From Anaerolineales bacterium UBA5195 (GTDB lineage Bacteria; Chloroflexota; Anaerolineae; Anaerolineales; Villigracilaceae): a DNA stretch of 64,000 nt. Positions within the stretch are counted from its first letter, which is position 1, and each line of letters starts with the position of its first letter. The notes beneath the pieces were generated by a model that ran no database searches, had not been told where the DNA came from, and saw nothing but the letters and a program-made list of their open reading frames with translations. The position numbers and the translations under genes were made by a program. Shown in pieces: positions 40,453-51,580 of the stretch. The stretch is taken from assembly GCA_002412925.1 (NCBI GenBank), contig DHVZ01000046.1, positions 1 through 64,000 on the forward strand, given 5' to 3'.

Positions 40453-42963
40453 TTAATAGGATTCGCGCAGCGAACGCACCCGAACTGTCGACTGGGGAGC
40501 CCAATTTTTGGGCAGAGGCAAGACCACAGTCAGGGTGGCACCGGCAGGCAGGTCAAAGTAGTTGTCGCTGAAAACGGCATCTGTCCCATCAATGGAGAGT
40601 TCCACAAAACGGGCCAGGCTGCGAGTAGAAACCTCCACAAAAAGGGTTTTGCCTGCTACACGGGTCGAAACCTTCAGACCAGGGTCGCGCAGTTCGAGAT
40701 GTTTGTTGGGGACGAAGGATGTCACACTGCGGGCGGCCACTTCCGCGTTCTGCCATAATTCAGCCACAAAAACCACATTTTTCTGGTTCTCGGCAGAAAC
40801 CTGGGTCGAAAAATCATACGAGCCGACCAGCGTATCGGCCAGCGCCAGCGCGCGGGCGAATTGCTCGCCCTTCTGGAGAATCTGACCGTCGAGCGTCTCC
40901 AGCCGCCAGCGGATGGTGGCATCGACCGGCTCGACCAGGTCGCTGGTGAGGTGGACCTTCATCGTCTTGCCATAGTCGGCCACCGAGAGCAGAAGCGGGG
41001 CATAGAAGCGTTTGGCGGCGTAGTGGAGCGCCTTCCAGCGCCCGAAATAATCGAGGCTGGCCCACGAAGCGACCGGCCAGCAATCGTTGAGCTGCCAGAT
41101 GAGCGTGCCACTGACCCGCTCCCGATTGCGCCGCCAGTGTTCCACGCCGTAGCGGATACCTTCGGCCTGCAAAATCAGGCTCAGGTAAACCAGCGCGTCG
41201 AAATCTTTGGGCATGCGAAATGCATCGGTCATCTGGGCAATCATCAGACCATTGCCCGAGCCGCTGCGCTGGTGATGCTCCATGATGTAGGAGGTCATGT
41301 TCCAATCGGCGGGTTCGGCGTAGGTGGCGATGGTTTTGAGCGGCGGCAGGGCCTGGAAGCCAAACTCGCTCATGAAGCGGGGGAACTGCGTGCGGTAGGC
41401 CGTGAACGGCTTGCGCCCGTGCCAGACATCCCAGTAGTGGCAGTCGCCTTGCACCTGATTGTTCGCGCCCTCGAACGGCGTATCCGCCGAAGCCGAACTG
41501 GGCCAGTAGGAGGTGTCGGGGTCTTCGAACTCAAGCAGTTCGGGCAGCATCTGGTGGAACATGCGGTCATAACCGTCTTTAAGCCGCTGGTTGAGCGGGT
41601 CGTCGGGTTTGTTCCAGCCCCAATCACACCAGCCCTGCTCCATCTCATTGTTGCCGCACCACAACGCCAAGCTGGCGCGATGACGCAGGCGGCGGATATT
41701 CTCAATCGCCTCGACGCGCACGTTTTCGAAAAAGTCGGCCTCCGCCGGGTAAATGCCACAGGCGAACATGAAATCCTGCCAGACCAGCAGTCCGTACTGG
41801 TCGCACAGATCGTAGAACATTTCCTCGGGGTAGTACCCGCCGCCCCAGACGCGCAGCATGTTCATATTGGCATCAGCGGCGGACTTGATGAGCATCTCCA
41901 GATACTCCCTGGTGATGCGCGTCGGCAGGGAATCGGCGGGAATCCAGTCTGCGCCTTTGGCAAACAGGCGCAGACCGTTGACGTAGAAGGTGAATTCCTG
42001 GCCCCACTGGTCGGGTTCCTGGTGCAGTTCGATCACGCGCAGGCCGATTTTGTAGGAACGCTGGTCGAGGACAATTTTGCCGTTTTTAAGCGTCACATCC
42101 ACAGCGTAAAGCGGTTGCGCTGAGCCTGTCGAAGGGCCATACCCGTTCGGCCACCAGAGTTGGGGATTAGAAATTTCGATAGAGAGATTCGCAAAATGGG
42201 GTTCTCCCTCCATCAGAGAAAGCAACTTTTCCCGGGCAGTGAATTTTTCACCGCTTGGGCTTGTGACCGTGATCGAGGCCATAATTTCAGCATCCAGGTT
42301 ATTCGAAGCAAAGGCTGTGATGTCGGCGTTGATGGTGGCCACATCAGCTTCGATATTTTGGCGCAGATGAACATTGTCCAGGCATACAGAATAACCTTCA
42401 AGGCGAATATCCTTCCAAACACCTATGGGCGGCAGTTTGGGACCCCAGTCCCAACCCCAATGACAGGGGGCCTTACGCAGGTGCGGCCCACCGGGAATAT
42501 CGCCGCCGCCTTGCAGCGGAAGCTGCGCCTGTTTAGCGGTGATGAAACGCACTGGCGAGCCAAAAAAGATGCGGATTTCGTTCTCGCCTTCGCGCAGCAG
42601 GTCTTTCACATCCCATTCCCAACTACGAAACATGTTTTCAGCGTGGCCGAGATAGGTTTCATTGAGATATACATCGGCGATGGTATCGAGCCCCTCACAA
42701 ACCAGGACCACGTTGGGTTCGGCCAGCAGCGCGGCGTCTACTTTGAACGTGCGGCGATATTCCCAGTCAGTTTCAGCCACCCACATGACCTTCAGCTCAT
42801 TATCAGCCACAAAGGGGTCAGGGATTTTCCCCAGAGCCATCAGGTCAGTATGCACACCACCAGGGACGGTCGCAGGAAACCATTCCCGTAAAGGATTCAG
42901 GATGCTATCATCCGTACCAGCCTGGCGGAATTGCCAGGCGCCAGTCAAAGTCATTTTCTCCAT
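40453..42963 (-). CDS. GH2 family beta-mannosidase
   Basis: 836 residues. The N-terminal jelly-roll (MTLTGAWQFRQAGTDDSILN, then ATVPGGVHTDLMALGKIPDP) is typical of beta-mannosidases. The acid/base Glu is in LALWCGNNEMEQGW and the nucleophile Glu in RFMSEFGFQALPP, so the enzyme should be active. It releases mannose from beta-mannosides in the cytoplasm. The ABC importer, GH130 and LacI genes upstream on the same strand make it the end of a mannoside operon. About residue 275 the segment GPSTGSAQP is encoded by a dispersed repeat core (CTGAGCCTGTCGAAGGG) that has been absorbed in frame. Confidence 0.92.
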   Translation of the reverse strand: MEKMTLTGAWQFRQAGTDDSILNPLREWFPATVPGGVHTDLMALGKIPDPFVADNELKVMWVAETDWEYRRTFKVDAALLAEPNVVLVCEGLDTIADVYLNETYLGHAENMFRSWEWDVKDLLREGENEIRIFFGSPVRFITAKQAQLPLQGGGDIPGGPHLRKAPCHWGWDWGPKLPPIGVWKDIRLEGYSVCLDNVHLRQNIEADVATINADITAFASNNLDAEIMASITVTSPSGEKFTAREKLLSLMEGEPHFANLSIEISNPQLWWPNGYGPSTGSAQPLYAVDVTLKNGKIVLDQRSYKIGLRVIELHQEPDQWGQEFTFYVNGLRLFAKGADWIPADSLPTRITREYLEMLIKSAADANMNMLRVWGGGYYPEEMFYDLCDQYGLLVWQDFMFACGIYPAEADFFENVRVEAIENIRRLRHRASLALWCGNNEMEQGWCDWGWNKPDDPLNQRLKDGYDRMFHQMLPELLEFEDPDTSYWPSSASADTPFEGANNQVQGDCHYWDVWHGRKPFTAYRTQFPRFMSEFGFQALPPLKTIATYAEPADWNMTSYIMEHHQRSGSGNGLMIAQMTDAFRMPKDFDALVYLSLILQAEGIRYGVEHWRRNRERVSGTLIWQLNDCWPVASWASLDYFGRWKALHYAAKRFYAPLLLSVADYGKTMKVHLTSDLVEPVDATIRWRLETLDGQILQKGEQFARALALADTLVGSYDFSTQVSAENQKNVVFVAELWQNAEVAARSVTSFVPNKHLELRDPGLKVSTRVAGKTLFVEVSTRSLARFVELSIDGTDAVFSDNYFDLPAGATLTVVLPLPKNWAPQSTVRVRSLRESY
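42117..42136. repeat. Dispersed repeat core inside the beta-mannosidase gene
   Basis: GCGCTGAGCCTGTCGAAGGG is the reverse complement of the CCTTCGACAGGCTCAGCGC core found in many genomes and, as a close variant, at 35.65 kb. It is translated here as GPSTGSAQP on the minus strand. Confidence 0.7.
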
Positions 42964-43012
42964 TGATAAACCTCTCTTTTTTATCGCTCTGCCAGCCGGA
43001 AATCATATTGTC

Positions 43013-43050
43013 AAAGCAGGATGCATACCACGCGGCGTGCATCCTGCTTT
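43013..43050. repeat. Inverted repeat between the importer and beta-mannosidase genes
   Basis: AAAGCAGGATGCA and TGCATCCTGCTTT are perfect 13-bp arms with a 12-nt loop. It lies between the last importer gene and the beta-mannosidase start. It could reduce read-through between them or protect the upstream mRNA end. Confidence 0.7.
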
Positions 43051-43112
43051 GATCTTTCTCCCTGCAAACCAGGTTGAATAGTTATCTTGAAGCCAAACTC
43101 AAGCGGAATGCA

Positions 43113-43928
43113 TCACACAGTTGAGAGATCCCATTCTTCGTAGATTTTTGGCACATCGTTAATCAAGCGTCGGGTGTAAGGCTGTCTGGGCGTCAGAATC
43201 ACGGCATCGGCAGATCCGTGTTCAACGATTTTTCCATGCTCCATGATGTAGACACTATCGGAAACAAAATACGCCAGGCCAATATCATGGGTGATAAAAA
43301 TAATCGTCATCCCGGTTTCTTTACGCAATTGCATCAGCATATCCAGGATGGTTGCGCGTGAACAGGCGTCGATCATCGAGGTTGGCTCGTCCGCCAGCAG
43401 GATTTTCGGTTTTAACAGGAAAATCCGGGCAATCATCAAGCGCTGCATCTGTCCGCCGGAAAGCTCAAAAGGGTACTTATTGGTCAATTCTTCGAACTTC
43501 AAATTGACAAAACTGCACGCCTCCGTCATCAACTCCACTTTTTTCGCATGTGGAAGATTGCGACCGCCGCGCATGTAAATACAATCCAGCAACACGGCAT
43601 CAATCTTGTTAAAGATGTTATAAGAAGAGAATGGGTCTTGAAAAATCGCTTGAATGTTTTTCCAGTATTCCTTTTTCTTCTTCTGAGAACTGATATCACG
43701 CTTCTGCCCTTGGAAGTAAATCTCGCCTTCGGTCGTGCTGATCAATCCCAGGAGCATCTTGGCCAAAGTGGTCTTTCCGCTGCCTGATTCGCCGACGATC
43801 GAAACGACTTCGCCCTCGTAGAAATTAAAATCCACATGATCAACGGCGACCGTTTTCTGGCGGCCAAAACCAAAGACTTTGGTAAGCCCTGAGGCGCTCA
43901 GGCATGATTTTTTTTCAAGCGTGGACAT
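43113..43928 (-). CDS. ABC transporter ATP-binding protein, OppF/DppF-like
   Basis: About 271 residues with Walker A (SIVGESGSGKTTLAKMLLGL), signature (FELSGGQMQRLMIARIFLL), Walker B (KILLADEPTSMID) and the switch His (IIFITHDIGLAYF). The D-loop reads SMIDACSR instead of the usual ALDVS. It lacks the C-terminal Cys-rich extension that its partner has. It starts at 43928 inside the end of the OppD-like gene (14-bp overlap), after GGGAGG. Confidence 0.9.
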   Translation of the reverse strand: MSTLEKKSCLSASGLTKVFGFGRQKTVAVDHVDFNFYEGEVVSIVGESGSGKTTLAKMLLGLISTTEGEIYFQGQKRDISSQKKKKEYWKNIQAIFQDPFSSYNIFNKIDAVLLDCIYMRGGRNLPHAKKVELMTEACSFVNLKFEELTNKYPFELSGGQMQRLMIARIFLLKPKILLADEPTSMIDACSRATILDMLMQLRKETGMTIIFITHDIGLAYFVSDSVYIMEHGKIVEHGSADAVILTPRQPYTRRLINDVPKIYEEWDLSTV

Positions 43929-44955
43929 TTTTAGCCTCCCTCTGTTCTTTTTCTGCTTGATAAGCCTCTCTGAGTTCTTTTTCCGGGATGATACAGCGGT
44001 AAGTGCGGCCGTCACCCGCATCGCGGAGACCAACAGAAGTTACCAGGCATTCTGGGCGGGTAAATTTGCAGCGTGGGGCAAACCGGCAGCCAGCCGGTGG
44101 TTTTTTCAGATTAGGCGGCACCCCAGGAATGGCAGTCAGTTTGGCATCCCGCAGGCCTTTTTCAGGCACAATAATCGAGCCCATCAGACCTTTGGCATAT
44201 GGATGGAGCGGATCAAACACGGCTTCCTCGGCACTGGCCTTCTCTGTAATCTGTCCAGCGTACATAACCATAATGTCATCGGTTACGTTATAAAGCAGCG
44301 GAAGTTCGTGCGTGATAAAGATCAACGAACTGATAAAACCAGTTTCCATCAACTGTCGCAGCATCTTAATCACCATCTTCTGCGAAGTGACATCGAGCGC
44401 AGAGGAAGGCTCATCCGCAATCAGCACTTTGGGTAGCAGTAACACCGAGATCGCAATCACTGTGCGTTGTTTCATGCCACCCGAAAGTTCAACGGGATAT
44501 TTTTGTAATACCTCGGCTGGAAGCCCCAGGGTCTCAAACAAGGTCCTGGCGCGTTCGTAAATATCCTTTTTCGTGATGTACAGATCATGAGCCTGGACAA
44601 CATCCTCGATGAAGTGGATAATTTTCTGGGTGGGGTTGAGCGCGTTCATCGCAGCCTGGGGGATATAGGCGATCTCCGTCCCCAAGACCGATTTACGAAC
44701 GTCATCAGGCTTCATCCCGGTAATCTTTTTCCCATTGATGATGATCTCACCACTTGTATAGTGCAAAGGAGGAAAGTAATAGCCCATCAGGCTGAGCGCC
44801 AGCGTCGACTTGCCACAGCCGGATTCTCCTGCAATCCCCAGAGACTTCCCTTCTTCGACCTTCAGGGATACATGATCAACCGCGTAAACATCTTCCCCAA
44901 ATCGGGTGATATATTTTGTAGTTAGTTCATTGACCTCTAACATGACGTTTGCCAT
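43915..44955 (-). CDS. ABC transporter ATP-binding protein, OppD/DppD-like
   Basis: About 346 residues. Walker A is GIAGESGCGKSTLALSLMG, signature VELSGGMKQRTVIAISVLLL and Walker B KVLIADEPSSALDV. The C-terminal oligopeptide-type extension carries the Cys cluster GCRFAPRCKFTRPEC that can bind an iron-sulfur cluster. The ATG at 44955 (AGGTGA 7 nt upstream) is preferred to the GTG at 44964. It forms a heterodimer with the OppF-like protein. Confidence 0.9.
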   Translation of the reverse strand: MANVMLEVNELTTKYITRFGEDVYAVDHVSLKVEEGKSLGIAGESGCGKSTLALSLMGYYFPPLHYTSGEIIINGKKITGMKPDDVRKSVLGTEIAYIPQAAMNALNPTQKIIHFIEDVVQAHDLYITKKDIYERARTLFETLGLPAEVLQKYPVELSGGMKQRTVIAISVLLLPKVLIADEPSSALDVTSQKMVIKMLRQLMETGFISSLIFITHELPLLYNVTDDIMVMYAGQITEKASAEEAVFDPLHPYAKGLMGSIIVPEKGLRDAKLTAIPGVPPNLKKPPAGCRFAPRCKFTRPECLVTSVGLRDAGDGRTYRCIIPEKELREAYQAEKEQREAKNVHA

Positions 44956-44964
44956 ATCAATCAC

Positions 44965-46215
44965 CTAGTCCCTTAATGCCGGGTTGAAGACCTGGTCGAG
45001 GCCTGTATTCATCAAATTCATCGAGAATGTAATCAGGGCAATGGTGACGAGCACAGGGAAATACGCCCACCATTTTCCCAGGATATGCGCCTGGTAAATC
45101 ATCGCCCAGTTCATCATCAAACCCAAGGTTGGCACTTCGGTCGTTCTCGGTCCCAAGCCAAGGATCGATAACTGGGCCTCTGCCAGGATTCCCGAGGCAA
45201 TCTGCAGGATCAGCGCCATGACAACATACGAAGCGACGTACGGCAGAATATCGTTCAGGATGATATGAACAATCGAGTGCCCGGATAGTTTCGACAGGTT
45301 GACATGGTCGCGATTCCGCAGTGACATCACTTGCGACCGCACCGCCCTGGTAAGCCAAGGCCAGGCGGTAAACCCAATCACCACCGCGATGGTGAAGGCG
45401 CCACGTTTATCCTGCCCGATGCTGAATGAAATCAGGATCAACAACACAATGGATGGGATAACGGTAAAAAGAGTGGTAATGAACATAATCACGTCATCCA
45501 CCAGGCCGCCGATATACCCCGCCAGTAATCCCAGGGTCAAACCGATCAAGGTTGCAACGAGGCCAGCGACAAAACCGATCTGGAGTGAGACAACGGTGGC
45601 CTTAACCAACTCTGTCAGCACGTCGCGTCCAAAGTTATCGGTTCCAAGCGGTAACACCCGCACACCCGCAACCTGGCTGACATTCACATAGTCAGATTGG
45701 TTGACGATGCCTGTCTGTTCCAGGACACCCGTCTCAGGGTTTTTTACCGCAATAATTGCCCCATCTGCCGAGAGAAGTCCTTTGAGGGCATTATTGAGCC
45801 GAATAAAATAGTTGCGCTTGGCATTCGTCATCCCGGGAACATTTTTCTTGGGATCGTAATTGGTCTCCCATTGGTTGATGAGTTTTTCAGTGTCCGCAAG
45901 ATCGATCTCGGCTTCAGGGATCCCAGCCGCCACCAGCCACTCCCGCATGGCCAGGCGGTCGTCGTTGTTCAACTTACTGGCAATCCGCTTGGCAGAGGCA
46001 TCTCCCAGGTTGAGTGTATGCGGCGATGAACCCAGACTGTCATAAACACTGACATAGATACCCGGTGGGAAGAAAGTGCCCTGGCCGATGATCTCTAAGG
46101 GGGAAGCTGTGATGAACAGTGGATAAATCGTCACGATCAGCAAAATGGTCACAAAAATGCAAAAACCGACCACAAACTTGCCAGAGCGAAAAACTTGTTG
46201 AAGGGTGTGTTTCAT
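44965..46215 (-). CDS. ABC transporter permease, OppC/DppC-like
   Basis: 416 residues, longer than usual because of an extracytoplasmic insert (residues ~35-175) after the first helix. Five C-terminal helices follow, with the DppC signature PLGTDNFGRDVLTELVKATV and the coupling loop FTAWPWLTRAVRSQVMSLRN. It pairs with the DppB-like protein. The stop codon overlaps the next gene's alternative start region. Confidence 0.9.
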   Translation of the reverse strand: MKHTLQQVFRSGKFVVGFCIFVTILLIVTIYPLFITASPLEIIGQGTFFPPGIYVSVYDSLGSSPHTLNLGDASAKRIASKLNNDDRLAMREWLVAAGIPEAEIDLADTEKLINQWETNYDPKKNVPGMTNAKRNYFIRLNNALKGLLSADGAIIAVKNPETGVLEQTGIVNQSDYVNVSQVAGVRVLPLGTDNFGRDVLTELVKATVVSLQIGFVAGLVATLIGLTLGLLAGYIGGLVDDVIMFITTLFTVIPSIVLLILISFSIGQDKRGAFTIAVVIGFTAWPWLTRAVRSQVMSLRNRDHVNLSKLSGHSIVHIILNDILPYVASYVVMALILQIASGILAEAQLSILGLGPRTTEVPTLGLMMNWAMIYQAHILGKWWAYFPVLVTIALITFSMNLMNTGLDQVFNPALRD

Positions 46216-46229
46216 AACAGCCTCTTTCC

Positions 46230-47234
46230 TTAATCCGCCTGCGCCGTTTTGATGCGCGGGTCAATGAGGCCATAAAGGATTTCGATGGCAAAGGTCGCTA
46301 GCAATACCATGATTGTAATGATCAAGGCGGAGGCCGAGATCAACGGATAATCCTGTCCCAATACAGCGCGTAAGAGCGTGGTACCCAGCCCCGGATAACT
46401 GAAGATGATCTCTGCAAAAATCGAACCGCCGACCATGGTGCCAACCGATAATGCCAAACCGGTGATCTGGGGCAGCATGGCATTCCGAAAAACATACCCG
46501 ACAATCTTGCGATCCTTGATCCCCAGGAACCGGGCGTATTTGACATAATCTGCATTCAGTTCATAGATGGCCATGGAGCGCATCCCAATCGCCTGGCCGC
46601 CGATGGCAATCAAGACGATCGACCAGAACGGCAATTGATAGTGGATAATCACAGACCACATAAATGACCAGGTAAAACTGGGGATCAGGTCAAACCCATA
46701 GCCGCCCGAGGTTGGGAACCATTTTAAATCGACCGCAAAAATTACCAGTAAAAAGACCGCCATGCCAAAAGCCGGAAAGTTACTCACAAAAATACTGAGG
46801 GGCATGAGGACTTTATCAAAGCCCCCTTTAAGATAAGCAGCTAACGCGCCGAGTGTGTTCCCGATCAGCCAGCCAACAATGATCGCCGGGAACTGCAAAC
46901 ATACCGTCCACCAGATGGAAGCTCCAAGAACATCCGCAACCGTTCTGGGATATTGGCTGAACGAGAAACCGAAATCGCCCCGTATCACATTTCTCATATA
47001 GATGAAAAATTGTTCGAGCAAGGGTCTGTTAGTGCCAAACAGTTCCGTGTATTGCTGATAAATCGCCTGGACCCCGGCTGAATTGCTCATGCCCTGAGCC
47101 ATCCTTGAGACAATGGCTGCCACAGGATCCCCCGGCATCATGCGGGGCAAGATGAAATTCAACAAGAATGCGCAAACAAGCGTAATTAAAAACCAAACCA
47201 GCTTATTAAGGAAATACTTTCGGTATCCTTTCAC
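46230..47234 (-). CDS. ABC transporter permease, OppB/DppB-like
   Basis: 334 residues with six helices. The N-terminal LVCAFLLNFILPRMMPGDPV and the conserved GLALSVGTMVGGSIFAEIIF followed by SYPGLGTTLLRAVLGQDYPL are canonical for OppB. It is separated from the binding-protein gene by a large hairpin and lies 14 bp before the OppC-like gene. In Thermotoga and related bacteria Opp-like systems of this kind import mannan or cellobiose oligosaccharides. Confidence 0.92.
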   Translation of the reverse strand: MKGYRKYFLNKLVWFLITLVCAFLLNFILPRMMPGDPVAAIVSRMAQGMSNSAGVQAIYQQYTELFGTNRPLLEQFFIYMRNVIRGDFGFSFSQYPRTVADVLGASIWWTVCLQFPAIIVGWLIGNTLGALAAYLKGGFDKVLMPLSIFVSNFPAFGMAVFLLVIFAVDLKWFPTSGGYGFDLIPSFTWSFMWSVIIHYQLPFWSIVLIAIGGQAIGMRSMAIYELNADYVKYARFLGIKDRKIVGYVFRNAMLPQITGLALSVGTMVGGSIFAEIIFSYPGLGTTLLRAVLGQDYPLISASALIITIMVLLATFAIEILYGLIDPRIKTAQAD

Positions 47235-47380
47235 GCCAACACCTCCGCAGAAAATATAAAGATATTATACCAATTTACCAATATCGGCAGTTCCCTGTTC
47301 AGACCAGGCAGGAGCCTGCGGTTTCAGAGATAGGCCATGAAAGGCACAAAGTGACTATCGCCTGTTTCATCGGGGAGTTA

Positions 47381-47420
47381 ATAAACAGCCATGCCCCTTG
47401 CGGAACATGGCTGTTTATTA
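47381..47420 (-). terminator. Hairpin behind the binding-protein gene
   Basis: AATAAACAGCCATG and CATGGCTGTTTATT are perfect 14-bp arms around 12 nt. It lies 11 nt past the binding-protein stop. It probably lets the binding protein be made in excess over the permeases by partial termination or mRNA protection. Confidence 0.7.
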
Positions 47421-47430
47421 TAGAGATTGT

Positions 47431-49338
<1,908 letters not shown>

Positions 49339-49441
49339 GGTGATATTTCTCCTCTTTAGAATGGGTGAAAGATCCGATTTGTTTTCTGTAACAGAGCATT
49401 GATGTTGTGGTTGAATAAAATCACCTCCTTGTATGAATATA

Positions 49442-50476
49442 CTAACGGATGGTTTTTTCGTAAAGACAACCGCACGAGCGCCGGATGATGATTTCTGTCG
49501 GCAACAAGGTGACAGGCTCGGCAGGCTGTTCTTTGATAAGATTAAAGAGAAGCCGGGCAGCAGTTTTACCAACTTCTTCCGTTGGCGCCCGAACAGTGGT
49601 CAGAGGCGGCGACAAAAAAGGCGAGAGCCTCGAATCGTCGAAACCAACCAGGGCGACATCCTCGGGAACACGCACCCCGGCTTCATTCAAAGCCTTTAGG
49701 ACACCAATCGCGGCATCATCATCGCCACTGAAAACGGCATCAAATTTGCGATGGTTATGGCGGAGAAAATTTTTCATGTTCTCGTAAGCAACCTCGCTAT
49801 TGAATTCGCCATCCAACACCAGGTTCGGATCAAAGGAGATCCCATGGGTTTCAAGAGCCTCAAGATAACCCTGCTCACGCCAATGTGAGTCTTCTTGTTC
49901 GCGCAGGCCGCGCAAAAACAAAATGGAACGGCAGCCATGATCCTCGATGAGGTGATTAATGATCTTGCGCGTGGCGGCTTTGTTTTCAACCGTGACAAAG
50001 GGGATTTTCAAATAGACCGGGGGCGTACGATGGATCAAGACAAGCGGGAATTTGCTGCGGCATAGCTGTGTCAGGTGTTCTTCGTTTAGACTATCTGCAA
50101 AAACAAGCATGCCATCCGTGTTGTGCGGGCCAACAGGGGATTGGCCTTGACAGAGAATAGGTGATTTATAGGTTGCGACCAGCAGGTTATACTGGTTCTC
50201 ACTGACCACCGTTTCAATGCCGCTCAAAAGAGGCGCAAAAAAATCGGTGTGCATATTGTAGAGCACAAGCCCAACGGTTTGAGTACGGCGAGTAGCCAGG
50301 TGCCGGGCAGCAGCGTGAGGTTTATAGCTCAAATCCAGCATGACTTGCTGGATGCGCTCAGCCACTTCTTGCGAAACGGGCGCATTTTTGTTAATAAAAC
50401 GGCTGACAGTAGCCACTGATACATCAGCGTACTTGGCAACATCTCGAATGGTGACGGAATCTGATTTGCGTGTCAT
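49442..50476 (-). CDS. LacI family transcriptional regulator (upstream of the importer)
   Basis: About 344 residues from the ATG at 50476. The N-terminal HTH (VTIRDVAKYADVSVATVSRF, then INKNAPVSQEVAERI) and hinge (SYKPHAAARHLATRRTQTVG) are canonical. The sugar-binding domain follows and the C-terminus has a Cys pair (RRSCGCLYEKTIR). A palindrome of LacI-operator form lies 11 nt before its start, pointing to autoregulation. It lies between the GH130 gene and the binding-protein gene and should respond to a mannoside (inference). Confidence 0.93.
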   Translation of the reverse strand: MTRKSDSVTIRDVAKYADVSVATVSRFINKNAPVSQEVAERIQQVMLDLSYKPHAAARHLATRRTQTVGLVLYNMHTDFFAPLLSGIETVVSENQYNLLVATYKSPILCQGQSPVGPHNTDGMLVFADSLNEEHLTQLCRSKFPLVLIHRTPPVYLKIPFVTVENKAATRKIINHLIEDHGCRSILFLRGLREQEDSHWREQGYLEALETHGISFDPNLVLDGEFNSEVAYENMKNFLRHNHRKFDAVFSGDDDAAIGVLKALNEAGVRVPEDVALVGFDDSRLSPFLSPPLTTVRAPTEEVGKTAARLLFNLIKEQPAEPVTLLPTEIIIRRSCGCLYEKTIR

Positions 50477-50486
50477 GAATGATCCC

Positions 50487-50500
50487 TGTAACCGATTACA
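50487..50500. promoter_or_regulatory. LacI-type operator
   Basis: TGTAACCGATTACA: 5-bp arms with the central CG typical of LacI/GalR operators. It ends 11 nt before the LacI gene start. Confidence 0.75.
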
Positions 50501-50571
50501 CGTAAACAACGAAAAGACAGATCAAATAAGTCTAGCTTGGCGCAAATTTTTCACGCTCCAAACACTGAAGG

Positions 50572-51549
50572 CTAGATTTCAGAATCACTCTTCAAAAAAG
50601 CCAGGATATCATCGCGATAAGTAAAAGCCAACGCCGTGACAGTATCTGCGCCGCCATAATAGATTGCAATCCTGCCGGTTGGCTGATCATACAAAGCTGC
50701 ACACGGGAAAGCCACATTCGGCACATCGCCGACACACTCATAAGTGGTTTGCGGCGAGAGCAGGTAGGGTGCGCCGCGCGCGATCACCTTCCAAGGTTGC
50801 TCCAGATCGAGCAATGCTGCGCCGAAGCTGTAGACAAAGCCGTTGCATGAGGTCAGGACGCCATGATAAAAAAGCAGCCAACCTTCAGGGGTTTCAATCG
50901 GAATCGGCCCTGCGCCAATCTTGGTGCTTTGCCAGCCACCCTTGGTCCCCATCACGAAACGATGCTCACCCCAGTGAACCATATCCGGGCTTTGGCTCAA
51001 GTAAATATCGCCAAACGGCGTGTGACCGTTATCCGACGGACGGTTCAGCATGACATATTTTCCATTGATCTTGCGGGGAAATAAAACCCCATTCCGGTTG
51101 AAGGGCAGCAGGGCGTTTTCCAGGAAGTGGAATTTTTCAAAATCGAAGGTGTAGCCAACCCCGATCGTTGGACCATGATACCCATTGCACCAGGTTACCC
51201 AATAGCGGTCCTCGATCCAGACCACACGCGGATCATAACGATACTGGTAGTGCCCGATTTCCGGATCATCGCAGAGCCAATCGATCGGGTCATTGTCCAA
51301 CTTCCAGGCATAACCGTCTTCCGAAAAGCCGCGGTGGACATTCATTTCGCGCTTTTTATTATCACAGCGAAAAACCCCGGCGAAAGCACCCTTGAAAGGC
51401 ACCACCGCGCTGTTAAAAATGCTATTAGAAGATGGGATTAAATCGCGAGGAATGACCGGGTTTCCACTATAGCGCCAGATGACCTCCTCGCAACCAGAAG
51501 GCCGCGCTTCCCAGGGAATATTAGGCAAATCAGTTTTCAATGAAGACAT
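50572..51549 (-). CDS. GH130 family glycoside phosphorylase (beta-mannoside type)
   Basis: 325 residues with the five-bladed propeller pattern of GH130: NSIFNSAVVPFKGAFAGVFR, the catalytic-Asp segment YQYRYDPRVVWIEDRYWVTW, and GWQSTKIGAGPIPIETPEGW, then YECVGDVPNVAFPCA. These enzymes phosphorolyse beta-1,4- or beta-1,2-mannosides to mannose-1-phosphate. The subfamily cannot be fixed by eye. AGAGGAAG is upstream of the ATG. It lies between the two LacI genes in the mannoside cluster. Confidence 0.9.
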   Translation of the reverse strand: MSSLKTDLPNIPWEARPSGCEEVIWRYSGNPVIPRDLIPSSNSIFNSAVVPFKGAFAGVFRCDNKKREMNVHRGFSEDGYAWKLDNDPIDWLCDDPEIGHYQYRYDPRVVWIEDRYWVTWCNGYHGPTIGVGYTFDFEKFHFLENALLPFNRNGVLFPRKINGKYVMLNRPSDNGHTPFGDIYLSQSPDMVHWGEHRFVMGTKGGWQSTKIGAGPIPIETPEGWLLFYHGVLTSCNGFVYSFGAALLDLEQPWKVIARGAPYLLSPQTTYECVGDVPNVAFPCAALYDQPTGRIAIYYGGADTVTALAFTYRDDILAFLKSDSEI

Positions 51550-51580
51550 GTGCTTCCTCTGGCCGAGCTAGGAGATGAAT

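Noticed and set aside
40861..42123. 420-codon open frame opposite the beta-mannosidase gene
   Set aside because: Antisense shadow of a gene with intact GH2 catalytic motifs; the product resembles no protein family.
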